In this document: positions 45,096 to 59,600 of the stretch, piece after piece
How positions within the stretch are numbered: the first letter of the stretch is position 1
How the letters are laid out: each line of letters opens with the position of its first letter
Assembly (NCBI GenBank): GCA_028274465.1
Contig: CM051458.1
Location: 99,402,855-99,466,854, forward strand
Length of the DNA stretch: 64,000 nucleotides
Origin: Plantago ovata
Lineage: Eukaryota > Streptophyta > Magnoliopsida > Lamiales > Plantaginaceae
Reading direction: 5' to 3'
Notes under the pieces: model-generated
The model's database searches: none
What the model saw: the letters and a program-made list of their open reading frames with translations, nothing else
What the model was told of the DNA's origin: nothing
Translations under genes and position numbers: made by a program

Positions 45096-48000
45096 TCATC
45101 TTGTTGGTTTATCTTCTTCAAGAAGCAAGTGAATAATAGATCCGATAACTTCATTATCAGATACGGTTGCGCTCTGTAAAACCGATAGATGACAATAGAG
45201 AACCATGGATTAGTGTAGGAGTAGGGTAGGTTAGATTTGTCGTTAAAAATTTAAAAAACAAAAATCAAAAGTGAAAGTAGGTGCTGAACAAACTTCTTAA
45301 ATAAAAAATTAAAAAAAAAAAAAAAAAAAGGAAGAGCCTAAGGTGTGGATTGCTCAATGTCACTCTTACAGCCAAAAATGTGGAAGAGTAAAAATCTATT
45401 TATGTTACAAATTGATGCTCTGGGCTGAAAAGTGGATTTAGTAGTGATTAGTGAAAGTAGGTGCTGAACAAACTTCTTAAAGTCCACACAAAGAAATTAG
45501 GTTTAGCAACTTTAAACACCTGAAGCTTAAGTCAATTGCCCGACAAATATCAGAATCGTAAGCCTAAGTATCTGGGGTGGAACTTAAAGTTTACTCACAA
45601 ATATCTGAGAAATGCACGCCAGGCATCTTTCTTACTAGTCTGACAGTTGGTTTTGAGATACATCTAGAACAGACTCTGGACCTCACTCGGAATTCTAAGT
45701 TGAATAACATCTACTAGGCGATCAAACCTTGGTTCAAGCCTGACCGTGATGAGGTGCAGAATGCATTTTGGATTTAAAAAAATAAAAGGCGAAGCAAAAA
45801 GAGTTGAAAGATCATCCATGCAATTATATAAATAGCAATTATATTGCAGTGATCATAAATGGCACCTGTGGCTTGCTAATTAGCTCCTTCAGAATTGAGT
45901 GAAGAGTCAAGCGCAGTTCTTTAAAGAGGACGGCTGTTTGTGCTGGCGCCGCCATTTTAAGCCAGTTATCTACTATAACTAATCCAGTCTGCAATATAAC
46001 AAAATAATCATTGCCAACATGCAGTTTGGAATACAACAAAGGTTAAAGCAGAGATGGTGAGATATTGTGGGAAAAAAGTTGGCAGGCAAAGTACCTGATG
46101 CTGAACATTTAAAGATCCGCCGAATAACAAAATAGAATAGGGTGACACAATTGTCGTGTCTCGCAGAAATACTCTAGTTGTCTCAACCTACAGAAATATT
46201 GAAATAAGGCTGTTACAAAAATTGAATGACATGATTGATGAAAAAGAATATTGGAATGAGAAGGACAGGAATATACAGTATACTTAGTCTTATCCTATTA
46301 GGATGCATGGCACCTGTTATAAAATTTAGTGAGTTTACTACTAGCCCTATTCCTCATAGGGCAGGTGCTGAAACTTTGGAGCTAGGGTATGAAATTTGAA
46401 GCTGATTTGATAAAGATGTCTTTGTCATTCCCAGTCTCTCTCTCTCTTTTTTTCTTCTGGCGAGATATTTATGTCACTACCACATTGCACATTGAGGATT
46501 TTCCTCAAAGTATTCCTACCAGCCTAGCTTTGAGTGGACCAGAATGGATTGAATTTCTACGTTATAATGGTTCTGACTTCTGAGTGATACCAGAGGGGTC
46601 TGATTATAGATAGCCTCAATATTGAAAAATAAAATAACAGGATAACAAGATTATAGAAGTAAAAATAAAATAGCAATTCTGCTGTAAAATTTCCCACCTT
46701 TTGTCCCTAAGTTGGTCAAGCAGGGAGCAGAATGCCTTTATTTGCACAATGGGAAGCACTGACTCAAGATTATAGTCTCCAGAAACATACATACCTTTTC
46801 AAGAAAGACAAGGAATGGATACTGGAAAATTTTCTGTTTACTGTTGACTGAAGAGGGGTGTATTTGAACTTCTCTTTTCCCATCAAACCATACAGGACGA
46901 CTTCCACTACTGCCAACCTCCATAGAGGCAACATTAGGATAGAGACCTGCACATAGTATTGCCTGCAAAATGTACCTTGAGAATCAATAAGTAGGAAAAG
47001 AGTCTAAGCACACCATGAGAAAAAATGATTAAAGGGTTGCTTTATCCATGGATGGTTCATGGTACTATATTCTAGGACTCACCATAACAGATGATTCATG
47101 GAATTATGAACCCCTACCGAGTCTTCTTTTGTAATTCTGGTGAACTAAAACTACCCCAGGATTTACAGGACAACAGCCAGATCGGGTAGATGGTAGTATA
47201 TGGCCCTCTAACTTCATAACAGATGAATTGAGGACCCTTACCAAGTCATTCTGTTGTAATTCTGGTGAACTGAAACAACCCAGATTTTACAGAAAGACTA
47301 CCTAGAAAGAGTGGAAGACTAATTGTAGGGAAATATTACCTTTTCAAAAATTTCAATGCTCAAAGACTAATATTTCTAATAAGACCAATGAAGAACTAGA
47401 AATATCTTAATCATATATGAAGCATGTCAGGTGCTAAGAAATTTAGGGAGTCTGCCAGGAATAATACCTTCACTACTACTGAATGACTTGAGTACTTGTT
47501 GAATGGCTGCGACAAATCTGAGAGCCAACTGTGGAGTTTTTCTTTCTTCTTCCATCCGACCTGCTTCAAAAGATCACGCATCAGAGCAATGTGGACGTCA
47601 ACGGTGCAAAGAAAATGTTAGCCAATTATCGAGAAGACAAGAACAAATGTCAGAAGTAGACAGGATATTTAGCAGGAAATAAACAGATTGTGAAATAAAG
47701 GACAAACAGCCTGCTTTACATGCACTACGTGAGCATCTTTGAATGCTTAAGCTATTATATGTTTATGATCATATATATACCACAGAAAATTGAGAGATAC
47801 ATTTATAATTGTATTCACAGACAGGTCAAGCTACAGAAAGTTCCTATAAGGCAAACTGCACAAATATATTATGCAAGAAATTTAGCAAATCCGATGCAAA
47901 AGTAATGTACATTTATAAGATGTCTTAACATTCAATCATGAGGCTTTAGCATAGTCAGAGAATGAAATGACAAATCACGCAAATTCAACTCATGAGTCAT

Positions 48001-51000
48001 GATGTATCAAGGACTTGGTAACTAAAGCCGAAGTACCTGGTGATTCTTAGGGATGCTTATCAGCCCGATGTCAGCGAGCAATGTACCAAATTGTATTCTC
48101 ATGTCCCTGGTATAACAAGAAAGATTAACGATGTGAAATTCTAATATGCAAACTATTTTTTTAAAGGTATGCCGACTTGCATTTCTATCGGGCAAATGTA
48201 GTCAATTCATTATTCTAAGTTGATTAAGTAGCCATATCTTTGCAAAACAACAGGTTAAAATAAGCATAATATGTTTATTTATACATTATATAGACGAAAT
48301 TTACATCGTCATGGAATACGTTCTCATTTGCATCATCCACAGTGAGTTTGAATGTCCCTGAGAAAGTTGAGACTTAATGGCCTGACGAATTCAGTTCAGC
48401 ATGGAGAGGAGAAAAGTCATACCTTATCATGTACAGAACAGAGCTACTTAGAAAATGTGTACTGCAAAATTTGTGTGCTGCATTAGCTCCATGCTGCAAG
48501 GACAAATCGACTAATAATAAGCAATTATTGTGACAACTCATAGTAAGCGATTTTTCAGTTTAGTAATATTGAAAAAAAGAAAAAAATTCTAGCATGAAGA
48601 CAGATTCCTCAGGGGTCTTCACTAAATATGTGAGGCTATCTACCGCTGGTCTTCTTGCAGAATACTGCTGATTTAGGTGTATAACTAACTCCATTCTAAA
48701 TTTCAAATTCCAACAGGTACAACTCAAAACTCTGAATACATGCATCAAATCATATAAATGCTGCCAACTCTGGTTTTCTTAGAAGTAAAACAATAGTATT
48801 ACCCCTCAATATATACACACCCATAAAATATTATCTTTGTTTACTACAGAAGCAGGTGGTTTAGAGTTTTCAGAAAAGGTTGAGGGCCCATGTGGAAGCT
48901 TAAATATCCCAGGACTATATACAATCTTTGTCTGGTAATTAAATCTTTAGAACCTTCACTCCATATCCAAACATAATCCATGCATTAGAAAAGTATAAAA
49001 TTAAAATAAGAACAGCATCCATGCTCCTACCTCCCCCTTTAAGTTTGACAAAAAGGCACACTTATCAAATAGTCAAGTTCAGCAGACAAAACTGGTATGA
49101 AGTCTGATCTCATACCATGTTTGACCGAGAGATTGTATACACATGACTTGCTATATATCATCTAAGTGTGTGTGTGTGAGAGAGAGATTAAGATTACAAA
49201 TCCTCACCTCACTCAGAATTTTTTCCCACTTTTTATACGCAACCATCATTACAAGATGATCCGATTGCTTGCAACCATCAGTCGCAGCAGCCGCTTCACC
49301 AGTCTGATAGGCCAACACAGCCATCTTAGCTCTTTCAACATTTTCCTTCTGCACAATATATTTCACATAAAATTGTTAGTTCACTGAAGGCAAAGAGAGA
49401 GGACTGGTGAAGGGAGAAAGATATATTGATTGAAATATGCATAAGATATTTCAGATCCACAGACAGATGACTATATAAACAAGAAGAGAGAGGAGAAAAT
49501 AAAACAGATCTTTAACTCGATATACCTCGTCTTTTGGGTACACAAATGGTGACTTGTGGCTCAAAAATGCTGAAATTGTAAGAATGGGAGATAAACAGCC
49601 AAATATTCCACCATAAATCATCATCTGTGATTCGAGAAGAAAGATTTACATTAAAATTTCCTAATATCTGTGCAATCAAGAGACCCCCCCCCCCCAACAC
49701 ACACACACCCAAAGAAAAAAAATGTTAAAAAAAAAAGAAGCAATCTAAGGAATCAGAACAAGGTGGCTGTAGCATACCTTTCCAATTAGTACATCAACAG
49801 GGAGTTTGGCCAGATGATAACCAAGAGGTGTCAACTCTTCATTTCCTTCAATGGCACCAACCTAAACATGGTCGCCGAGAAACAGAATCAAATGACAACA
49901 AACATAGCACTTATGTCAGATGGATGGCATGGTAAGCCATGACATGTAAAGATACTGAACCCTTTTAGACACCTTATTTCAATAATTTAGACTGAAGACT
50001 GGATTTGGCAATCTCAGTATAATTTTTATTCTTTTTGCATCATCAAAAAATTAGAGAAAGAGGACTCTGATTTCACAAAGCCTTTTCTGTCCGATACATT
50101 GCTTAGTCATATCATAAAAAATAAAAAATAAAAAGCAGAGGAATAGAAAGGCAAGTACCTCGTAGAGTGATGAAACTGCTGATGCAATTGCCTCTTCCTT
50201 TGGAGGTTCCAAAGCCTTAAAAATGGAAGTTTTCAAAAGAAGAAACTAAAATAAGGAAAGGCATTGGTGATAGAATAATAAACAAGTGTACAACCAAGTA
50301 TAAAAGACTTGTATATATCAAATAAATGATCAATGGAACAACGAAGAACTTGCCTCAGAGAGAAATTGCTTTATGCCACCAAGAGAAAGTAACTTCACTT
50401 GTAGGCATAACTCAACCAATGGCATCCGCATCATCTCAGGTATCTAGACAGCCCAGTATAATTACAATACAAACACATCAGGATCAGGCAATCACAGTAG
50501 TGTATATACCATGTACATCACAATTCCTTGTTTTGTATTGACTCAGAAGGCGTACCTGGTATGGGCGCATAAGATTTTCATATCGGTGTCGTGTATACAA
50601 ACAAAAGCAAAGTCCAGGCTTTACACGTCCAGCTCTCCCGCGTCGTTGCCTAGCATTTGCTTGAGATATCCAATCCTCAACCATGCTTGACAGTTTCTAT
50701 TTGCATAATGACACAAAAGACGAGATTAAGACTTATTACATACTAAATTCATATGTATCATCATATACATCCCATGAATATTTCCTGAAGAGGTAAGAGA
50801 AAAATGTATGTCATCTGCAAAGACTAAAGGGAAAGAAAGAGGACGCAGAAGTTACAGAAAAAAGTCATTTGCCCCATCAGTAGAACTTAATAATTAAACA
50901 CATTTACCATTCCTAATGCATATCAAGTGTTAACCAAGTTTTTTCTTTCTTTGTTGCAATCAAATTTTAAGCTTATTAAACAAGTAAGAAAATCAACAAC

Positions 51001-53630
51001 CTGGCCTCTGTCAGTAGCCATTACCATTTATCCACTAGTGTATGAAAAGGTCCGTGAAGATATAAACAAACCTTCTGGGGATTATAGCGATTCTCTTTAT
51101 GTTTTCCGCAATCTACCACATACACAACATCATCTATAGTGATACTTGTCTCTGCAATATTTGTGGCAATTATAACCTGCAACAGATATTCCAGTACCAT
51201 GTCAGATATGCAAGCAAAGGGATGGTTGTTACAGATATAGCACACATTTATACACATTATCAACTAAAGACGCACACTTATAATAGCAGAAAAGAAATAA
51301 GTTCCTATAATATAGCTCTTTTCACATCTTCTGTAGTAAAGTTGTTTTCACATAATTAAATATGGGCTATTATCAGCAAAGTAGATGAAGCCAGCATAAA
51401 GCTTAATATATGACTGTTTTCTTAAGAATGGGGAAGTGTTGCAGATATTTACAGCAACAAAATGTTACATGGTGCCTGATAGATTATAAACTCAAGTTTG
51501 TAGATTTGGGACAAGCTGAATTTAAGCCCAGTGTCAGCTCTAGGTTAGTGAGCACAAGGACTCGTTGGTATTGCTTGGCTCTGAAAGAAGCAGTTGGCAA
51601 GTGGAAGGGATCACATGGCCAGGATAACATTTCTGATCATCTATCTGAATAACAGATTTTCCTAACTGATTAGGGTTCAGAAAATATTCACACCTCTAAA
51701 AAAAGGATCAGCCAGGAAGTACCAAGGGCGACCATTTGAGTGTTCCGGTGTATCTTACAGATATAATATGTCCAGATATTTCCAGTTGAATCATGTAACG
51801 TAAAATATAATTTCATTTCAAACCTGCTCAAATAGAGCTGTCAAGCAATATATACCTTGCGAATGTTATCTGGAGGTTTCTGAAACACTTTCTTTTGATC
51901 ATCAGGGGCAATAGATGAATGTAATGGAAGAACCCACTCGGATGAATGTCCGCCAAATCGGCGGGAAGCAGATAGCTTATCTTGTAGCATACTTATTTCA
52001 GCGACTCCCTAGTAAATGAGAAATTAAAATCCAATAAGTGTCCACACAATAGCATGAAACGGATAAAATAGAAATATACAAATCCTCCTACCGGCAAAAA
52101 TACTAGTATAGCTCCCTCACCATACATTTCATCAATATAGCAAACCAGGTCCTCCAAAATATCATAATCAATATTATCTTCGTTCAATCTTCTCTGTAAT
52201 TGAACATTAACAAGTTATTGAAAGAACAGAGTCAAAGCATGGCTTACGTATGACATGATCTGGGAGAGATTTAGATTCCAAACTGGAAAAGGTAATACAT
52301 ACCAAATTTTGACGAGTTTGCTCACTGTAATTTAGATAATTACTGTGAATGTAATATGGGTTAATAATTTCTTCAGATAGTACAGACTCATCTCCCCAGC
52401 CAGATAAGACAAGATTCTTTTTCCCTCTGCTGTTGCCAACAGGAGCACGCTGCAAAATAAACAAAAGCAAAGTTTAGGAACTTATAGGTTAGGTATGAAT
52501 TGAGATACTAATGCCACACCAATGTGTATTTATATACCTCAATAAGTACAGCCAAGCAACCATAAGCTCAATATTATTTTGTAAAAGATGACAACTATTG
52601 TATTCAAAACTATCCCTAAAACGCAATAAAAATGATGCACTGTTACCTTCTCTGTCGAAGATATTCCATAATTCATGGACGAAGGAGAATCTGAAGCAAG
52701 GCGGTAGCTCAATTTTTCATGTATATCCTCAAGAAATTGAGTTGACACGGGATGTGTGCGCCCTTCAGCAGTAACCACCGGGCAATAACCAAAGTACTTA
52801 GAGAACATATGTGAATCAACAGTCGCAGACCTACACAATTTATAAAAATAAAAAAGGGAAAGAAAAATCAGCATTGTAGGTGCAACGCAATGATTGAGAT
52901 CGTCTACCAAACAAACATTTTTTTACTGTAGAACATATAAATTACATCTGAGCTACCAACATACATAAGAATAACTTTCAAGCTTGATTTTCCGACAGCA
53001 CGTTGCTTCTCAAGGAGATTCTTTAGAACGATGAGCAGAAAATCACCCTGCAACACAACAAGGATGTGGAACACTTATTTTGTGGTCATATCAATATCAA
53101 TTGGCAGGCATTAGATATCCACAGAAAGATGCTTAGAAAACTGGATTCTGCTTACAATATACAGGTGTGTTCGTACCTAAGATAATCTCCAATATTTATA
53201 TTAAGACATCAAAACTTTATGAATATTTATATTAAAAAAGGCGGGAATTTTGAGAATGAGGCTAGCAACCATAATACCATTTGATTCTTGGAAGCCCAAG
53301 ACAAGCCAACTACTTCTCCATCATGAGAATCACTGTTAGCTAATATATTTTAAATTTGGTTGTGCACGGAGAAGAAGCAATAAGGAAAAACATTTTTAAT
53401 CGGTGGCTACTTTTTAATATTGCAAGTGTTGCTACTGTTCTTGACAAAAACAGTTCTAAAAGAATAGAAACAGGACAATAACAGCCCTTTATGCCTATTA
53501 ACATGTATAAACACTCATAGAGCGTTCATGACTATCTACCAGCCATGTAATTCAGACATTGTTTATGGTATTTCTGCTGTTGGTAAGGGAAAAGCTCATA
53601 AATATACATACTAATGCCTTTGCTCTCAAG

Positions 53631-53662
<32 letters not shown>

Positions 53663-56600
53663 GTTGTGTGTGTGCAAATTCACAGTCAAAAGGCATGAAT
53701 CCTATCAGAATACATTAGGCTCACCAGAAGAGACCGCTCGTGCACTTCATCCACTACGATATGACTAACACCGGCCAAATCCTTATTCCCCTGCGAAGCG
53801 TTGAAATGGTTTAGTTAAAAAATGAGGACATTAACAATTCGATCAGGGAGGGAATTTTGATTACTGTGTAAAATTATGTCCAGATAACTAGGTCGACAAG
53901 TTAAGCAAGGGGCTTACCAATATCATCCTCAGAAGAATGCCAGTTGTACAAAAAAGAAGCTTTGTTTTCTCATTCCTGAAGTAGTTAAGGTGCACATGAG
54001 AAAAACAAACTTCAGTTAAGCATGCATGCAAGATAATTCCAACAGCATTTCTGATATATCCCAAAGAGTTCCATTCACTCATTGAAACAAATACTTCTAC
54101 TTCATAAAAGTACAAAAAATCACCTCGCGCTATCAAGACGGACTTGATAACCAACCAAAGAATTGTTTGATCCAGGAGAGGAGTCGAGACGCTCAGCAGC
54201 AACTCTTTCAGCAACAGAAACGGCCTATGAGAAATAAAGAAGTCATAAACAATACGAGTAACAATTATTAGATAATTAACAACTTCAATCTGACACTGCC
54301 AGCAGAAACAGGGAGCCGTATGGCTGGTGAACTGTACAATTGAATTTACACGGTTTAGCACCAAAACTGAAGCACGAGAATTGACATGAGCTGCACATAT
54401 TATCGTTTTTTACTGGCAATCTCAAGAGCAAACTGCCTGAAGTTAATCACTCTTTCAAATGGAGGACAGAGGACATAGTACCCTTGGGTTATTGTTAAAA
54501 ACTAACTCAAGTTGCCCTATATGCAAGCCTATGGAGATAGTTGGTGCCAAAACCCATCGTAATATTGAGGTTTTTGCGTACCTCCTCGATTTTCAGAAAT
54601 TAGATTAACGCCCGTTCAGATTGCCAGACTGAACAAGGTGCTAAGTGCACATTGTTTAAGATTGTATGTTTTGTATGAATATCAGAAACCAGGTAAATTC
54701 AGACTAGAATCACAGATTCACAAAACAAAACGAGATGGAGAAGTATATATAGATTAGCTTGAAATATTGAATAAACACTACTAACCGCGATTCTCCTTGG
54801 CTGTGTACATATTATATTACAGTATGCGCCCCGTCCTGCTTCGATCATGTTATCCAATATAAACTGAGGGACCTAGAATCATTACATGATTAAAACATAA
54901 ATGACTTTCAATATCAAATGTATCGAAAAAATATACTCTGAAAACTACTATGAATCTCATACCTGTGTTGTCTTTCCACAACCAGTTTCCCCGCAAATTA
55001 CTAATACGTTATTTTCCTCTAATAAGTGCAGAATGTCCTTTTTCAACTCAGAAATAGGGAGCCTAGATCTTGATCGCAACATCTCCTACTCAATAAGAAA
55101 TATATACACGTCAAAATTTAGAATAAATATACCAATAGTAAAAAACTCAAATCTCCTATATTCAGAAGTATTGCACAGCCGTGGATCATGCACTTCACAT
55201 TTTTATAATTACAAATGAATATTATCAGATATTAGGTTTGTTATAGTATTTCTGCACATAGTTGTAATACATTTTGGAATTTCTAGGTGACTCATATACT
55301 GAGTGACTTACTATTTCCTAGGACAACTTTTTAACTTGTATAGCACCATAAAGCTGCATTAGACACTTGAAGATGATAAGACAATTAAGGGTTCTAGAGA
55401 CTCATGCTCAGTTCTACTTCTACCTAACTAGAATTTCAGCTTACTCCATATTTAGCAATTATCTCAAGAAAGACATCAATCAAACCTTGTACTCCCTCAC
55501 TTGCTTCTTCCGATCCTGTTCCTTCCTCAGATAAAAGCTTTCAGCATTCATATCTTTGCCCTTGCCTGATTAGGATAATATGAGGATAAGGAAACTTCAC
55601 ATGATATTCAAGAGCTATTAATGAAAATTAGGATGTTTCTTGAGGATAATGAGAGCCTTCAACTTCGATTTGTTTAGTACATATCGATCCAGTAAATTTT
55701 AATAATAAGCATCTGTAGTAAAGGAAAAGAGGTGAAATCACATTGCAATGGGCATAATGTAGAGCAGCATTATAGAACACAACGATCCTCAGTTCAGTCT
55801 TGATATTGGAAAACAGCCCTATCCTTCTAACGGAGAAACATATTTGAATATTTATGCGACTGCCTACAATAAAGTGATATATTTCAAGAGATGCAAGACT
55901 ACAGAGTTAAAGGAGGGCTGGCGGCATAAGGAGGGCTGGCGGCATAATAATACATAGAACTTCTTCCTGCAAAATGACTTCTTGATACACAAGCAAATGT
56001 ATTGTATTTTTCCAATAACGGATAGACAAAATATCAAACATACTTTGAACAGCATGTTCCGTGCCAACAGTTATTTCCTCCATATTTTGAGGTATTTCTA
56101 TCTTCTCTTGGAGAACACTATCACCAACAACAGGTTTAGCCTTGTCAGCATTCAACAAAGCATCCAAAAAATCAGCTCTCCGATCTTCCTGCTTGTCCCC
56201 AGAAATTCCCAAGATTTCTCCTGATACAGAACATCCAGAGGATTAACTGAATCAGAATCCAAACAGCAAAAACGAAAAACTTCCAAAAGGGGCATAATTC
56301 AGAGTTGAGTTTCAGCCAAAAATAAGTTACATCAATTACCTTCTTTCCACTTAAAAACAAGCGTAGCATATGGCTCAGATAGTGCTAAGTGGATAGGGAG
56401 ATCTGGAAAGAGACAATGGAGCGCATAAGCTGCAACTCTGTTTTGTGCATCCTGAGGTAGAAAGTGTTAATAGGGAGAGGCTTTGCAACAATTTTAATGA
56501 AATATAAAGTCTCAGGTGTAAAATGCAATGTTGCATGGAATTAATTGTAGTTGGTCAGGATGGGTGACAAATTACTATAACTAAGGGTTGTTCTACAGAA

Positions 56601-59600
56601 AAAATATTATGGCAATTGACATATACAGGCGGGTTTATTTATCTCCCTAGCAAAGATCAAAATTATTTATACTTGTCATTAGAAATGCCATATGCAAATA
56701 TGCTGACAACCAGGGCATTATATGTTGTGTCTCTATCGTTTAAGGACTGTCATATTAACTATACGGTGATTGCTAGTGTAAAGATTCATATACCCCCAAC
56801 TGCACATCTAACTACAACTTTCAACCGTTATCAATCTTCCCTCACCCGTGTGCATTGTGCCTGGCCAGTTTTAAAAAGTTATTTGTACATCAGGTGTAAT
56901 CATTGTGTGAAGCATAATGAAAGCTACTAAATGGCATCAGAAACACCTGGGAACTCCCACTTTACTATGTCCAACTATATACAGATTGGAAAATAAAAAT
57001 GGTAGGTGTGAGGCATGTACCTCAGTTGTACTAGAGACCTTGTCTTCAGTTGGAAGCTGAATTTTTGTAAGGCCTCCAGCTTTTCTATTCTTACCCCTGC
57101 CACTAGCTTTCCGCAATACACTCACAGTGTATCCAGAATTACGTCCTGCATCAACAACTTTATCATACTTTGGAGCTTCCCAGCCCGATTTCTGGCAAAG
57201 TTGGTGAAGAACAGCCTTTGGAATTTTCATTGGATCTCCCTAATTATATAGTCCATACAAGAGATTAGAGAAGAGACAAGATGAAGAAAAAAAAAATAAC
57301 AATTACAGAAGAATTACTCACCACGTAAAATACAAATAAAATCAAGAAACAACCCAGTGAACGGAAGAGGGGAGGTTGGAGGCGCTATACTGTTAAAGAC
57401 ACAAAGCATGCACGACTGGACAATACGGGATGGTACATCATGACTTTTAATAAGAGAAGTGAAAAAAAGAAGAAGATATAAATAAATAAAATAGGATCAT
57501 CAGATTTGAAGACAAGATAATGAAATAATAAGAAACAAACTAGTGTACTAGCAAGAAGTTACTACCAAGGTTTAAAAACCGGATTCCGCCGGACACTTGA
57601 CTGTCATCCGGAGATTAACTGGCTCCCACTTGGAGCAGCATGAACTGCTCATGAATTTGTAACAATTGGTTGTTGTACTGGTAAAAAACTATTAGTGAAC
57701 CAGTATATGGCCTTATTATGATTTTTTTTTAATCTTTCTTGTTTTTTTATGAGAATATAATAGTCTAATAGTATAATCTTGTGATGATTTTTTTACTTCA
57801 ATATAATTAATAGCATATTGTATGTATTAAAATCAAAGTTGGTCTCTTAGCCACCCAACGGCTTTACAGGTCAACATGGTTGAACCAATCTGAGCAGTGT
57901 TGGGCATGAACGGCTTGATAACTGATTGTGGCTTTTAAAACTTAGTAATACTAGGTTACTAGCATGTTAAGGACGACTGACATTACTCCTTTTTCACTTA
58001 TGGCTTGGCCAAAAACCTAGGTAAGCCAAAATCCACCTGATTTCACTTGGATTTATGCACAATTTAAAAGGTAACTTTACATAGTGACACTATTCATTCA
58101 ACTTAACATACGTATCTAAGCCATCAAGTTAAGTCATAAATGAACATCACTTACCTTCTTCCAGATTCCTTCCATTTTCTCTAAGTTCTTCCCACTACAA
58201 AATTCTTTCATTTTTTCTTTCTTTTGTAGTTCCATAATTTCAGGAGGTAAAACTTGTTCAGGTGCACCATCCTCCAAAAAGAAATCACCAATGTCTAAAT
58301 CATCAGATTCCCCCTCAATGCCATCTCTATCCTTTGTAGGACCACTTTTCAAAGCATTATCAGGTAGGCGTCCATGGGAGACAAAACCATCTGATCCCTC
58401 TTGATCAACTTCAGTCCCAATCTCTGACAACGCTGGCTCACCTCGTATATGACTTATATTGCCAGTATCAACACTATTGTCATCTGATGGTAAAGGATCA
58501 GAAGATGCATTCTGAGTAGATACAGCATACGCAGAACTTGCATATCCAGACTCCAAAATATCGGGTGATAGTCCTGAAATCACATCGAGGCATAATTCAA
58601 ACACTTCCAATCTATCCAAAAAAGGGAAAAACGGGAGACAATAAAAATGGAAAGACATCTACATTTAGCTGTGTGGCCATAATATATTTGAGAAGACTCA
58701 AACAAAAATACTGATAAACCTTAAGGTACCTAAGTCCATTATTTCCTGCTTAAGTTTCCGAATAAGTAAGCCGGCCTTTTCCTGGCCTTTCTTGTCCTTT
58801 CTCTCTTTAGCATGTGCAGCTTCCAGTCTAGCAGAATGGTAATCGGCTACAATAGCTTCATAGTCTTGCCTCGGTTCCAGGATCTCCAATAAGAAAGTTA
58901 GGAAACAGGGAAATAAGTCTTAATACTGAAGAATATAGCTTATTTGTATGGGTATTCATCAACTGACCAAAATTTGTTAAGTGCAAGTTGGCATGGATAG
59001 TAATCAACCAATTCACAGTCTCAACCAGCAGATACAAATTGAACTGAAAAACTTCACATTTTAGGACTTTGGGAAAGGATCAAGTGAAAATCCAAATGAG
59101 TTGTAATGAAATGATGATTCAAATAACTTTGTTACAAAATTCTACCAACAAAAGAGAAACTATCAAGGAAATACCATGAGATTTTACCCCTGTTTGGACC
59201 CTTTTTACCCACAAATTTATTTATATATTTATTTATTTACTTCTATTTTTTGTAGAAAGTTTTGTTATTGGCAAGTAAAATTAGATGTGAGTTGGTATAT
59301 GAATAGACATTATCCACACTCCATATGCAAAAAGTAACAACAATGTGTTGGAAATTATGGATGGCTAAAAAGAAAGAGGGTGTAGATACCAAATTCTTTC
59401 GTTTACGTATGTGAGAGAGATAACACTAGCAGGAAAATAAGTCAAATATGACAACCCCCTCCCCCCCCCCCCACCACACAAACACACCACCCCTCCTCGG
59501 AAAAGAAAAATGGGTTGGTTTGTCAACATTGATCAAGTTCATCACGGTGTGGAGTAACCAAGTTAGGAATATTAGTATTACAATTACAATATAATATTTC

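Noticed and set aside
51410-51652. 80-codon plus-strand frame inside a helicase intron
   Set aside because: No recognisable family, lies within a gene on the other strand, and composition is as in the flanking intron.
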